NCBI GenBank assembly: GCA_026724425.1
Contig: JAIUCV010001090.1
Span: 121,701-185,700 of the forward strand
Length of the DNA: 64,000 bases
DNA from: Erythrophleum ivorense
Lineage: Eukaryota > Streptophyta > Magnoliopsida > Fabales > Fabaceae
Direction of reading: 5' to 3'
Position numbers and translations under genes: made by a program. Within the stretch, counting starts at the first letter, position 1. The number at the start of each line of letters is the position of its first letter. This document shows positions 1 through 12,320 of this stretch, in pieces. The notes beneath the pieces are model-generated. The model ran no database searches. It had not been told where the DNA came from and saw nothing but the letters and a program-made list of their open reading frames with translations.

Positions 1-1560
1 TCTTAACCGACTCACTTTCACTTTGAAACAAAAGCAAAACTAGCCCTAAGTGGTGCACTAAAAAGGGAGCAAAGGAGAAGGAAACCAAGCTTGAAAAGTG
101 TAAGAAGTTGTCTCTTTTATATGCTTTTCCTTTCATTAAAGTTATTCTCCTTCTCCTCTTTTTTCTTCTCATGGTTTTAGTGGCTTAATTGGTGCTATTT
201 CATAGTTGGTTCAATAGAAGGAAGAGAGGATTTGAGAAAACTCTTAGAAGCTTGAGAAAACTATCTTGGAAAGCTTTGAAATAAGGTAACTTTCTTTATA
301 GAAAACTTGTTCTTCTTGGCTCTTCTCCCTCTTCTTTAATTTGGCCAAAACAAGGATCATGTGTAGGGAGTTTTATTTGATCCAAACTTGATAGAATTTT
401 AGGTTTTAGGGCATAAAGAATAAGAATATGCAATTGGAACCAAAGAGAAGGATAAGTACCTAGGGAGAGTTTTCTTTGATTCCAAGAATGAAAATTGTCT
501 AGATATGAATTATATACACCAAAGGAACCATTGGTTTGAATTTAGAAACCATATTTTGAAAATTGAAAGTTTAGGGTTCTTTTATGCATAAAGAAGCAAC
601 TTAGTGTTAGGTTTCTTGAATTAAGTCAGAGATGACTCTAATGAGTTTAAATAGAATCATATGACTTAGATTGAGTGAGAAATTGGAGCCAAGATTATGA
701 ATTATATAAGTTACTTCATTATGCCCTTGTATGGAACCGTAAGCATGACATAGACTAGAAATAACTTATGTAGAGTTTATGTGAAATTAGAAATGGTTCC
801 ATTGATGTGGTTGTGTCTTGTTTGATGTGTCTAGGCCAAGCAAACCAAGCCTCTTCTAAGTGTGTGTGTGAGGCCAAACCAAAAGGCCAAACCTCATCTA
901 GGAAGTCATTTGGTACCATTTGAAGCCATATGGTTATCATTATAAGCCATATTTTGTCCTTAAATCAAAATCAGACCAAATGGACAAATTTTGGCATGAA
1001 ATTTGGCAGGCATATAGATCTCATCTATAGATTTTCATAAAACTAAATAATAAAATTTTTGAAACTCTAAAGAATTTATTATGATTTTTCAAAGTTAGCC
1101 AAATTATGCAAAAACTGTCAATGCACTGTTCATCTAGTCATTTTGGTTTTCGGTGTCTTTGGAGAGTCAAATGAAGTCCAATGCTCAAGAAATTATAGGC
1201 ATATAGTTGGCATTACAAACTTTTCATAGCCATTGAAAGCACTCAATTTAGAACTCTATACAGTGAAATATGAATTCTTAAAGTTGCATGTCTGTTGCAG
1301 TATGAGAAGCAGACCCAGTTGTCGTTTCATTAGTTTTTTATGGGCCAAATGATATTATTTTGATGTGAAAATTTTACAGTAGTTAGATGATGTCCTGAGT
1401 TTTTCAGAAAGTCCTAATTTGCATGATTTGAAATTTTCTAACTCAAATCATGAATTTTTAAAACTAGTGGCAGAATAATGGAATATCATGGAATGATGTA
1501 CTTGTGCTAACTTGTGATGTTTGACCTTAAACCCAATTTCCATGCTTCTTTTGTGATATT
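1..1560 (+). mobile_element. family A LTR fragment (A0), cut by window start
   Basis: The first bases match family A about 0.6 kb into the LTR: purine-rich leader, then the block with gaagcaactta at about 592, then the tail blocks containing tttcaaagttag and cactgttcat near 1093-1135. The order is collinear with the A copy at 3261-16635, its closest relative here. The roughly 30-bp minisatellite and the GAATCTC hairpin that should follow about 900 are missing, so this copy has an internal deletion. No open frame of interest. The 5' end lies outside the window; the 3' boundary is not clean because unrelated sequence begins near 1560. Confidence 0.65.
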
Positions 1561-2560
1561 TCTTGTTGAGCAAGTCTATTAAGGATGAGTTAGTATCAAA
1601 CGAAGTCAATTTAATGGTTGAGATAATATCTTGTCAACAAAGTCCAACATCTTGCCGATAAGATCTTGTATTTTGTACTATAAAATCTGAGACCTTCTAA
1701 ACAAGGTTTTCTATCAATAGTACAAGGTTCTCTAATATAACAAGTTATAGTATATATTATGTGATGGTATGACAGGCTTCTTGGGAGGAAAGTGGAAGCA
1801 AGAGAACGAAGGTGAGCTTCCATGTATTTCTATGTAAGTTTGGTAGTAAGAAAATCAACAATTTCTGAGCCCTGAGTTGTATGTATGTTCGACCAGTAGG
1901 AGAAATTCAAGATATGATATTTTGTTGAAATATAGTGTTCAAGAGCATAAGAACATGGTTTAAACATGAATTAGTAAGTGTATACTGCAAAATCCTCCAA
2001 ATTGAGCCTATATGAGCATGACTTTGGCAAAGGAGGAACCATACACGTATGATGAAATTATTGGGTTATAAGTTAAAGAGGCATATATGATTAATTTAAA
2101 GATGAATTATGAACTAAATGATGTCAAATTTCCATGGTGTGGCATTTTTGAAAGCTAGCATTAAGTATTACCCTAAATGAATAATATGATAATTAAAATT
2201 GAATTGTATAATGGGGCTATTCTAATGAGTTATTTATAGTCTAAATATGTTAATTAGATCATGAGAATAAAGTCTAGATGATGAGAAGATCTTGTTACAT
2301 GTTATGGCCTAAAGATATACAATGAGGCCTATTATGCCAAGTATGTGTAATTGGCAAGTAAGATGGTCATTTTGAGATATATGGCTAATTAGAAGTTATG
2401 AACCAAGTTTACATGTTAGATGAATGATAAGAAATATGTCCATGATGAGAAATTTCAAAGAAATGCAAGTTTAGCACTTTGAGATTCTAAAACAAAACAA
2501 AAACGAGCAAGAGAATACATGTATGCATTTGAAGGTCTTAGAGCTTAAGTCTAGGGCTAA
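1560..2560. other. unassigned AT-rich intergenic stretch
   Basis: About 1 kb of AT-rich, non-coding DNA between two blocks of A-like sequence. It contains the decayed palindromic unit described separately. The rest (about 1770-2560) does not align by eye to the four LTR families, although phrases such as ttatggcctaaag and agatcatgag suggest old LTR material. No gene, RNA gene or clear element boundary is visible. Confidence 0.4.
1603..1770 (+). repeat. decayed copy of twin-palindrome unit (P1)
   Basis: About 160 bp collinear with 51512-51680: shared phrases include ggttgagataatat, agatcttgta, tacaaggt and ttatagtat-like ends. In the other copy this unit has two perfect palindromes centred on GTCGAC. 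Here the corresponding sites (1645-1668 and 1689-1710) are degraded but recognisable. No TIR or TSD was found, so its mobility class is unknown. Confidence 0.6.
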
Positions 2561-2900
2561 AACTTGGCATGCATTTAAAGGACATATATAAGTTTAATTT
2601 GAGCAAAGAATTTTAATTTTTGGAGCTCTACAAAATATTTTATGAATTTTCAAAGTTGGTCTAGAAATGTTGTCATGTATTTTTTTTATGCCTTCTGCCA
2701 AATTTGATATTAAAACTCATTTCAAAGACCAAATGGAATATTTTTTAAGTTAAAATTTTTACAGTAAATAGTACATGAGTAGAGCTTTCCAATAAGCTAT
2801 AATTTGCTAAATTTAGAGGTCCTTAGCTTAATATAATTTTTTAAAGTAAGGGACTTAAAATGAAATATGAGCAAAATTTTAAGTGAGAAGAGGAGTTGAT
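2560..2900 (+). mobile_element. family A tail-like fragment
   Basis: Contains the A-family tail phrase ggagctctacaaaatatttt followed by tatgaattttcaaagttgg (2621-2660), then further A-like text to about 2890. It may be the remainder of A0 displaced by an insertion at 1560-2560, or a second broken copy. Non-coding. Confidence 0.5.
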
Positions 2901-3260
2901 ATATGTTTTAATTCTTATATATTTTTCCTATTTTAATGTCTTAGGCAATGTGTGGAATTGAGAGGAATAAAAAGAAAGAGCAAGTGGGAAAATACTTAGT
3001 ATTGACTTATATCAAGTAGCTGATTCTTCCTTTCCTTATATGCATATTAATTTGCTTAAGTTTGGATTACTTTTTGTGTCTTGGTTGTTTATAAGGTTAT
3101 GTTTTACATATACGCTTTTAAAATGTTTTGAGTTAGCTATGTATCTATATTTTTAATGTTATGTTTAATGGGCTTATGGCTTCAAGAAAAGGTGGCAGAG
3201 GTAGTAAGTACAGTAGTTCTCCCTTATCTTAAAGGAAAAGTTTGTGATAAAGGGATTAAA
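2900..3260 (+). mobile_element. family D LTR remnant (D0), left piece
   Basis: The last 70 bases (ggcagagg...tagttctcccttat) resemble the D copy at 33398-33440 (ggcaaggaactgagtacaat) and continue directly into 16641 once the A insertion at 3261-16635 is removed. The TSD ttaaa at 3256-3260 is the left half of that insertion's duplication. The left boundary of D0 is not resolved. Confidence 0.45.
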
Positions 3261-4988
3261 TGTAATATCTAGTACTTTAAAAGGCTTGAAACTAATTAAT
3301 TATAGAAGGAAGTCCCCTGGATGGAAATGATTGAGGCCAAACAAAATTAGAGTAATGATCTAGACATCAAAGAATGAGAATACAATGCTAAATATGCCCA
3401 GAAATTAGAGCTATAATAGCTAAATAAAATTTGGCAAAAAGGCAGTGGCATTTTTGTAAATTCGAGCAACTTTTAGAAAACTCAAAGGAGAGATTTTTAA
3501 ATAAAAAAGTTGAGTTTCTTGAGATTCTTAGAGGTGCTAAAAACCATAGGCACTCCTAAAATGATTAAAATTCCTCCAGTTTGTAACTTAGAGTATCGGT
3601 TGACCAAAACTTTGATCGATTCATTTGGAAAGGTTTGAAATCTAATTTGGGTAAAATTAAAGGCATTTTATGAATTAGAGGAAATAAATTTCATTATAGA
3701 AGATAAGGTTCTAAAAAAGAAGTTGAAATGAGCCCAAATGGAAAGAACCAAAATGAGGGACTAACTTATAATTTTAAAAAGTTACATAAAGGGACCCCTA
3801 ACCTTCTTAAAACACATCCCTCTCTCCTCCATCCTTCCAATTGACTTTCACCTGGTCTTAAACAAAACCTAAGCAAGTTAGGAGAGGCACACAAAAAGGG
3901 GGAAAGAAAGGAAAGAGAAACCAAATAAAAAGGGTAAGAATTTCATGGATTTTTATGTCTTCTCCTTCACCAATCTTCTCCTTCTCTTTCTCCTTTGTTC
4001 TCTTATGGTTTTAATGACTAATTTGGGATTGATTTATGGCTGGTTCAGTAGAAGGAAGATAGAATTGGAAGGAGAGACTAGAAGCACTTAAAAGCTCCTT
4101 GAAAAGGTTTGAAACAAGGTAAGAACGATAACCTTTCTTACTTCCTCTTGCTTGTTCTTCCTAGGGGTGTGTTCAACCAGACCTAGGCCCATTCAATAAG
4201 GAAGGAATTCAAGATAAAACTTGGTAGAGACAAGGGTTATCAATTATGAGGAATAAGAATATACAATTACATTTAAAAGAAAAGCATTAGAAATTAAGTT
4301 TGTGACTTAGGGTTCTTGATGCACCTAGCTAATTTTGAAGCTTTCTAAGGATAATTTAGCTTATGAGAGTATGTAAGAAACCATAAGACATCTAGGAAGC
4401 TTCTTAAGTGCCAATTCCCTATAAAAATTCAACAAAACTCCATAGGTGGCAACCATGGTGTATGTCTCGGCCAAGGCATGATTCAAGCACCTAAGAAGAT
4501 TTTTCTTTGATTCCAAGGATAGAAATGGTCTAAATATGATTCATAAACATAAAAAAAACACTGGTTTAAATTTAAAAGCCATGGTTTATGAGATGGAAGT
4601 TTAGGTTCCATTTTAAGACATAAAAGCTGTAACACCTGAAAATAATTAATAATAATAATTTGGGAATTATGAAATTATTAAGAGGGATTTAAGAAAAATT
4701 ATGAGAAAATAGAAACCTTAAGAAAAATGACAAATTTGAGTATCTTAACATAATAATTCTTAATTGGACCATTTCAGGGAAAGTAAAATAATATTTATCG
4801 ATTTAAATGTAATTTGGGCCCATGATTAAGTTATGTACTAAGAACATTAATAGGAGCCCAATCTTATTCTTATGAAGGCATAATTTCATCTTAATATGAC
4901 CCAACTCTACTCTTATGGAAGCCTAACCCATTTTAAACTTATTTAACCATAGGTCATGGCCCAACATGTTAAGCATAAGCCCACTTAG

Positions 4989-5567
4989 TAGGGGTGAACA
5001 AAACCGAACAAAACCGAACCAAACCAGTTAAACCGAACCAAATCGAACCAAACCAATAAAAACCGATTAACAAATGGTTTGGTTTGGTTTTTTTAAATCT
5101 AAAACCGATTAATTCGGTTCGGTTGTCGGTTCATGGCATGTTTGGTTCGGTTTAACCGAACCAAACCGACAAGTTACATATACTATTTTATTATAAAATA
5201 TTACTCTTATTTTATTTTATTTTTTTTACTTTTCAAAACTTTTTGTCAATTTATGGGTGTTTTCTAGACTAAAAATAAAAATAAAAATAATAAATTATAA
5301 ATACATTATTATTGGTTAAAATTTAATAAGATGCATAATATTAGAAATTAAATTTTATATATTGCAAAGAATAAAATCCTAATAAAATATTTTTGGCCAA
5401 AAAAATATGAACCAAACTGGACCAAACCGAACCAAATTGAACAAAAACCGAACCAAACCGATTAGAATTCAAAACCGAAAAGGTCCAAAAAATTATTGAA
5501 CCGATAAGGTTGGTTCGGTTTAGTTTTAGTCTAAAATCGAACCAAACCGAACCTATGAACACCCCTA
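4989..5567. mobile_element. hAT-type MITE, 579 bp
   Basis: Terminal inverted repeats TAGGGGTG...CACCCCTA. It is flanked by a perfect 8-bp duplication ccacttag (4981-4988 and 5568-5575), the TSD length typical of hAT transposons. The two arms are rich in AACCGAACC on one side and its complement GGTTCGGTT on the other, so the single strand could fold into a long imperfect hairpin. The core (about 5180-5400) is AT-rich. There is no transposase frame, so movement would depend on a transposase supplied in trans. It lies inside the B LTR. Confidence 0.9.
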
Positions 5568-7634
5568 CCACTTAGAATAATAGGCCTATTGGACCAGCCC
5601 ATCTGCACTAAAACCTTAAAAAGCCTTTTCCCCACCCATTTTGGCTGTTAAGGCATTCATTTTTTGCAGAACAAGAAGAAGAAATTCCTATGTTAGAAGA
5701 GAGGTTAGGATTTCTTAACATTTTGGCTCAGATTTGCACTTTTGGAGGGAGATTTAGCCATGGTAGGTTCTATAAAACTTAATCCTCTCATCTTTCTCTA
5801 CATTTTGGTTCAATTGGTTCTTTGTTTGGTGGAGATTCACTCAAACCCTTATTCTGAAATGTGTGTTATTTAGTGTTTTCATGAAGGATTTTTAGAGTTA
5901 AAAGTTAGAGAGATGATTGGGTAAGCATTTTCCTTCCATTTTGTGTATTATTTTGCTAAAAAATGTCCCTAAAGATTGATTTTCATAATGAGTTCTGCTA
6001 TTGTGTGAAATTACAAGGAGATGAAAGTGAAACACTAAAGTTTCTGAGCTTGATAACTTAAATTCAAATTTTGGAATGTCCCATTCTTGGTAGTTGACGC
6101 TCAACCCAATCCATTTGATCTTTTAAATGCATGGGCAAGTGTTTCCCCTTCTCTTGTGAGGTGTATGTGCTGAATTTTTATCTTTTGGATTAACTTTTGG
6201 TGCATGGCTTGTACATATGCGAAAATAGAGGTGTGGGGAGTGAACTATTGTGAGTTTTGATGTCTTGACCTTGAATTTGTGCAATAGGCCCTTTGAAAGC
6301 TTGGGCTTGGTGTGCTTTAGATCATGGTGATAGCTAAAGGCAGAGTAATTAGCTTCATTGAGGTAATTGGAGTTAATTTCCTAATTCCATATATATACTC
6401 ATTTTAATCTGATACTTATTGTACATGTATGATTTTGAATGCTAAATAAATGGTTGATTATCTATTATGTTGTAATTGGACTTTGTGCATCCATGGTGGA
6501 GCTATTGTGTGATTGCCACCCGTGCATCGTGCTTCAAATAGGCACCAGGTTATAATCAAACCCCTGAATGCACTGAGCCCTGGCTATGCTCATTGGGGAG
6601 TAGATGCCGTGAACAAGCCTCTCTTAGTGTTATTGGCTTTTAACATGTTGGATGTGATTGCTGGTATAGGATAGTAGTTATAGGTAGCTCAACTAGTTCA
6701 TTTGCTAATTGAATTGATAATTCTAGTATTTGATGATATGAAAATGTATTATGTTGATTAATTTGCACATATATATGGAATTTGCCTCTTGTTGTTGAGA
6801 TTATATATCTCACCCTAGTTATGGACTAGCATTTTCAAGGGCCAGAACTCTTAATGGCAAGAAGAAATTCATGGAAGCCTATTGTATGGTTTGGTCGCGA
6901 TAAGTTTAAAGACCTTGTAAGGTCAGGTTTGTATAATGAGAATACTAGTTTTTATATATTTGCTGTACTACATCATGAATTGCCAAGTATAAGGATTGTC
7001 TATGTAATATAATTATTATGGGATTGATCACAGTGATTGTAATTGACTAATAATTGATGAATGACTTGATCTTCTATAGTTATTAAGCATTAGCCCTGTA
7101 AACATTTATGGTTGAACCATTTTTGCTATTATAGAATAGGATTGACTGATAAGAAATTAAACTTTGATTGCTCTAATTCAATCCTAGACCTCTAGACAAT
7201 GAAGATTAGTGAATTGCAATATATGGGAGTCGGGAGGTCTAGAAAACCATGCATATTAGTCATAGAAGCCTTAGAATTCATTTAGAAGGAGTGGTTAAGG
7301 GGTTAGAAAGCATGAAAATGAGAAAATAGCATCAAGAGGGGTGAAGTCACAACTTAAAGGATTTGAGCCGCACCAAAATTGAAATTCAGGGTAACAAAGG
7401 CTAGGTGCACCATGGCCAAGGTGATTTGAGTCGCAGTGCAAGGTGATAAATTAGTTTCAGGGGTAATAGAAAGTAGTCTTGCCATGGCACAAGAAAGGCT
7501 TGTCGCGTCGAGCATCGGGAGGCAAGCTTAGAGAGCTCTAGGAGGCTTTCTCACTGCGGCAAGAATCAAGAAGATGTGAATAGTAAATTCTTGAGAGCAC
7601 CTACATCGCAACGCCAAAGGCCTGAGTTGTGGCA

Positions 7635-10117
7635 TGATAAGCATGATTTTTATGTATTTTATTCCCCTTAACTTAAGCATTTTAATAGTTAAATAAGGCT
7701 TAATGGATTTACTTAGGTGGATAATTGATTTTAGTAGTCATTTTTGCACCTTATGAATTAATTTGCAAAATTATTGAGTTTTAATGCACGAATTGCTTTT
7801 AAATAATTTTGTGGATAATTCTATTTAATATTTTCCATTCTTTTGTGCAAAATTTTTGATGGGAAAATAGCTTGAATGAACATTTGATTTAAAGAAAAGA
7901 TGAAGGCTTCATGTGTATAGTTTGGAGGAAATAAAAGTGGAATGGTGTGGAGATTGGTAAGGGGCAGCTAATGTGGAAGCAGCGTGGAGAAGAAGTGGTA
8001 GAATATGGGAATGAAGAATCATGAAGAAGAGAAGCTTCGAGCCAGCTGAGAACAAAGCAAACCAACGAAGCAAGTAAGCTCGAGCTGCTGGTTAAAAGGT
8101 GCTAAAGCTGAACTTCGTTGAAGGAGTGAAGCAATATGTAAGAAGCATGCAGAACATGTGGGAGGCAGCATCAAAGGAAGCTAGAGGAGAAGCCATGAGT
8201 TCTAGCAACTCAGAACACTCACACACACAGTAAAAAGAAGCTACAGGGCTGATGCAAAAGGAATGAAGTAAGGAGCAAAATGAAAGGAAGCAACGGGTTG
8301 TGCATGTGAGCAGTATAATGTTGAAGAAGCTTAACTGGAAAGAAGCATGAATTTGAAGTTGACATGGAAGAAGAAAATAACGTGGGGCAATAGCTAAACA
8401 AGTAAGAATCATGTGGAAGAGAAGTGGCTGAACAGAGAAAGAGAGCTACGGGTTCACAAGAAAAGAAGGCACGTAGGAGCTGCATGGGAAGAATTAAATG
8501 AAGCTCAAACACATTGCAGCACACTTCCATAAACACTCAAGAAGCTAACATGGGTTGAGATTCACGTTGAATATACACACTGATTAAAGAAGTAACACAA
8601 GTGTAGTGCTTTGAGCAGAACGTGGGCTGGAGAAAAGAGAGTTTCATGTGAGGAATGAGCAAAAGAAGATCCATGTGCACAGAAACATACATGAAAGGAG
8701 AAGCTTGAGAGGAGGAGTATGGGCTGGAAAGATGGAAGATTCAAAAGCTACATGTTGAGTGAGTGACAATGTAACCACGGGCTGCACGAGACCAGTAGCT
8801 GAAGGGGTTTTTCGAGCAAATGAATAGTAGAATGCTGAAGCAGAACATGGAATTTAAATAAAGCTCACATGGGATGCATGTTGGGGCCCACACTCATATA
8901 AACAAAAGAAGATATTGACGTGGATTGCTTCAGACAATTGGAATAAGAGATGAAGCACGTGAAAGTGATGCACGTGACCTATTAAAAAAATACGCTGGAC
9001 ATTCCATAAGGAGAATCACACCATCAGCATTCAATCATCATCCATCGTCCATCCAATCCATCAAATAAAAGAGATCCATCCATTCATTCCATTTCATTGT
9101 GATATATACGCACACTTCGTCATTCACTCGGGGGGATCATCATTTATTCATGCATTCTATCACTTTGTCCAGCATCCATGCCCATTTTGTCCTCCATTCT
9201 CTCTACACCACGCCATCCCATTCCTCCATCTCCTTCCATTCAAATGAAGCTCTAATCCTCCATCTGTGACTAGCAAGGAAGAAAGACCTTGGAGAAGTTT
9301 GAATCCATGGATAAACACAGAATTTTTGGCTAAGGATTTCTATTTTCCTACACTTTTTCTCTTTCATATATTGTCTTGATTAAGTTGTATTTGATAGAGA
9401 ATTTGTGTAATTGTAATTAGTGGCTGTTTAGACACTAATTATGAAGTTTTTTTTTGTTGATTAATTGGTTAGATTAAATACTGAATTTTTCAATTTCTTA
9501 CAATTACTCATGTATGCAATCAAGGTATTTGATGAAATGCATGTGAGAGATTGAGTCTTTAATTGTTTAATTTGAGGACTCCTTGGTGTTCAGTTGGTTA
9601 ACTAAACATCTTTAGATGATGATTCAGAGGCTAATTAATCAGTTAATCAATCAAATTGGGTGTTCATTGATCTTAAAAACAAGAATTAATAATTTAATGC
9701 GGGATTGAGTTTTCAATTCAACATTAGATTGTTAATCTCTTGGTTCTTGCGTGGTAACTCAAGATACAATTGCCGTGAACACAATTAAGGATTCTTAGGC
9801 CAGAATTAATCACAATTGGATTAGGATAAGGATAGTAGATACCAAGGGATGATTCCAAAGTTAGTCACAAGCCCATCTTTCACCCATAATTCATATAATT
9901 AGGTAGCAATTAGGAATTTTGATTCAATTTAGTTTTAGGTTAGTTTAATTCAATCAAAAACCCCCTTTAATTTAGAAATTTTTAGACTCTTTTAACATTT
10001 GAAAAACTCAATTAAGCATTGAACTCCAATTCTAAGGGAGATGACCTAAGTTGTGCCACTAGCTGCATATTTTATCAACCTAGTTTTATTTTGAGGATTG
10101 TGCGACAGAGCCACTCA
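7635..10117 (+). mobile_element. family C solo LTR (C1)
   Basis: Begins TGATAAGCATG at 7635 and ends CCACTCA at 10117. It is flanked by tggca at 7630-7634 and 10118-10122. The TGAT start is supported independently by a second copy at 63622 whose first about 280 bp are collinear (ttttgtgcaaa, gaagagatgaaggcttcatgtg-like text). The first third is purine-rich on the plus strand (about 7900-8900), followed by catccat-rich sequence near 9020-9230 and AT-rich sequence to the end. The TG...CA ends and 5-bp TSD fit an LTR. Membership of the Tat/Athila group is only a guess, as no internal domain is present. Confidence 0.7.
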
Positions 10118-11984
10118 TGGCATGTAATGTCTGGTACGTTGTACAATCACCGGAATGGGTAGGTTTGAAAAGCAAGTTCCCTGAGATGAGTGATTCAAGG
10201 CCAAATAAAATTTGAATAAAATTTTAAATAATAGAAAACGAGGGTTTGAGCCTTGAGTTGCCCAGAAACCGGGGTCGAAGTGATTCGAAAAATTTACCGA
10301 AAGGCCAGTGGCATTTTCGTAAATAAGTTTAATTTTAGAAAAACACCTAGGAGGGCTTTTTAAATGGAAATTTTGAGTTGCCCAGGGTTCTCAGAGGCCC
10401 CAAAAACCATAGGAAGCCCTGGGACTGGTAAAGCCCCTCTGGTGTACTCTTTCCGATGTCGGTTGACTTAAACTTTGACTAGTTCGTTCGGGAAGGTTTT
10501 AGCTCCGATTTGAGTGATTCCAAAGGCATTTTATTAAATTGGGAATCTTATTTTTATGATGGAAAAGATGATTCTAAAAAAGGAGCTAAAACGAAGCCAA
10601 ATAGGAAATGCCATTATGGAAGGGCAAAAATGGAAACAAAGTGCACAAAAGAAGCTTCCAAACTCCCTTTTTAAGTCACGTTCAGCTCCCCCCTCTCTAA
10701 ACCGACTTTCTTCTGCCCAAAACTCAGAAATGGAGCTGCTGTCTTAGGCACACAAAGGGAGGAAATTTTGGAGGAAGAAAAGCCAAAGAAAGGGTGAGAA
10801 AGTGTAAGGTTTTCATGCTCTTTCCTCTTGAAACTTCATCCTCCCCTTCTTGCTTCATCTTTCCATGGTTTTAATGTAATTTTTGGTGCTGATTTGGGTC
10901 TAGATCAGAGGAGGAAAATTTGAAATTTAAGGAGGAGAAAGAGGGAAGAGGAAGGGCTCTTGAAGGAAGCTTGATTGCAAGGTAGTTTCTCTCCCTTTGT
11001 TGCTTTTTTTTTTCTCCTTCTCCTCTTCCATGGTAGGATGTCTCAAACAGAACCATGAAGAGGGAAGAGTTTCTATTTTATAATCCAAAAGAATCCATCG
11101 AACTAAGCCATGGGAAGATGGATTATACTAAAGAAATGCATGAAAAAGTAGTAAAACTCAAGTTGGAAAAGTGTAGGGTGCTTGAACATAAGTTAAAATC
11201 TGGGTTGATTCAAGACTTCCCCATCATATGTGAGTGTTTGTTTGAGTTTCTAAGACTCCTAGGGAGCCTCCCAAGTGCTCCATCAATTAACGAAAAATCC
11301 CAAACTCCATGGGTCTTTAATGGAAGCATAACTAGGTCAAGACCCTTAGAGATAGCTAGGGAATGTTTTAAATGATTCCAAGCTTGATTTGGGACTTTAT
11401 ATGATAAAAGAAGATAGGAGAAACCCTTGGAAAAAATTTAGAAGCCTTAGGTTGGGAGATGAGGCAATGGCTTCCATAATGTAACCTTATGAAGCAACAT
11501 GGACCTAGGTTTGTGAAAGTGAGTGTGTGATGGCTTCAAGGACCTTAAATGAGGTCAAGAGGTCTAAATATGGCAAGAAAATGGAACCAAGAATGTTAAT
11601 TATGGTAGTTGCTTCATTAGGTCCTTAATGAAACCATATTGTGACAAATAGACCAAAGTGTAGTCTTAAGGGTGAGTTGGATGTCATAATTTGTTCCAAG
11701 AGTATAATATAGTGTTGTTTATTGTGAATAGGCTAAAGAAATCCAACTCCACCTCCTTGTGTTTATGGAACCGAAAAGGAGAAGAAACAAGCAAAGTAAA
11801 GCTTGAATTTGCACCAAGGTAGCTCTCCACCTTTTCTTATTGCATTTTCTTGTTGCATATGGTGTCATTGTGTGCTTGTGTGTATGTTTATATGTTTGAG
11901 ACATGCCACTTGATGCTATGTTGCTATTTTGGTACCAATATGCTTTCTTGAATGTCTTTGAATGATGGAAATGGCTCATAAGGG

Positions 11985-12165
11985 TGAGGTAGTGCCAAAA
12001 GTCCCTTAATGTGGGTGAGGAGATGCCAAAAGTCTCATGGCATGGGTGAGACAAGGCCAAAAGTCCCTTAGATGGGTAAGGCTAAGTCAAAAGTCCTAAG
12101 AACCAAGAGTGAGGCAATCCAAAAGTCCTAGAAATGGGGTGAGACCAACCCAAAAGTCCCTAGAG
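11985..12165 (+). repeat. LTR minisatellite, about 6 x 30 bp (in A1)
   Basis: Six imperfect units of about 30 bp, each built as GGGTGAG + 5-8 nt + CCAAAAGTC + about 8 nt. The CAAAAGTC core is the best preserved part. The array occurs at the same relative place in other A copies on both strands, so it is part of the LTR and not an independent tandem expansion. It has no CRISPR character (units vary, no spacers). Confidence 0.85.
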
Positions 12166-12301
12166 CTCATTCTTATTCTTGACATGTGTTTGTGACATAA
12201 AAATGTGGAAATTGAATATTTCATCGATTGAGTGGTTGCATACTTGTACCGTTGACATGTTATATGCCTTGAAAATGTGCTTGAATAGGTGTATGAGCTA
12301 T

Positions 12302-12320
12302 TGAGATTCAATGAATCTCA
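12302..12320 (+). other. conserved LTR hairpin (A1)
   Basis: TGAGATTCA, one central base, TGAATCTCA: a perfect 9-bp inverted repeat, followed by cctcctcc. Equivalent sites occur about 140-170 bp downstream of the minisatellite in the other A copies (for example 20686-20712, 49845-49873, 59342-59372). The position, between leader and tail, suggests a role in LTR RNA structure, but this is inference. Confidence 0.7.

Noticed and set aside
5341..5571. Minus-strand frame of 76 codons with repeated FGSV text
   Set aside because: It is the translation of the GGTTCGGTT-type arms of the MITE, not a protein gene.
8092..8536. Two minus-strand open frames of about 105 codons, cysteine, serine and phenylalanine rich
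   Set aside because: They overlap each other in different frames and arise from the purine-rich plus strand of the C LTR. No domain and no support from C2.
11055..11375. Plus-strand open frame of 106 codons
   Set aside because: Lies in the A1 leader and is broken in all other A copies; the matching minus-strand frame in A4 (44914-45120) reads the same repeat. Chance openness in a repeat.
11985..12165. CRISPR-like array
   Set aside because: Units are imperfect, no unique spacers, no cas genes, and the genome is a plant's. It is an LTR minisatellite.
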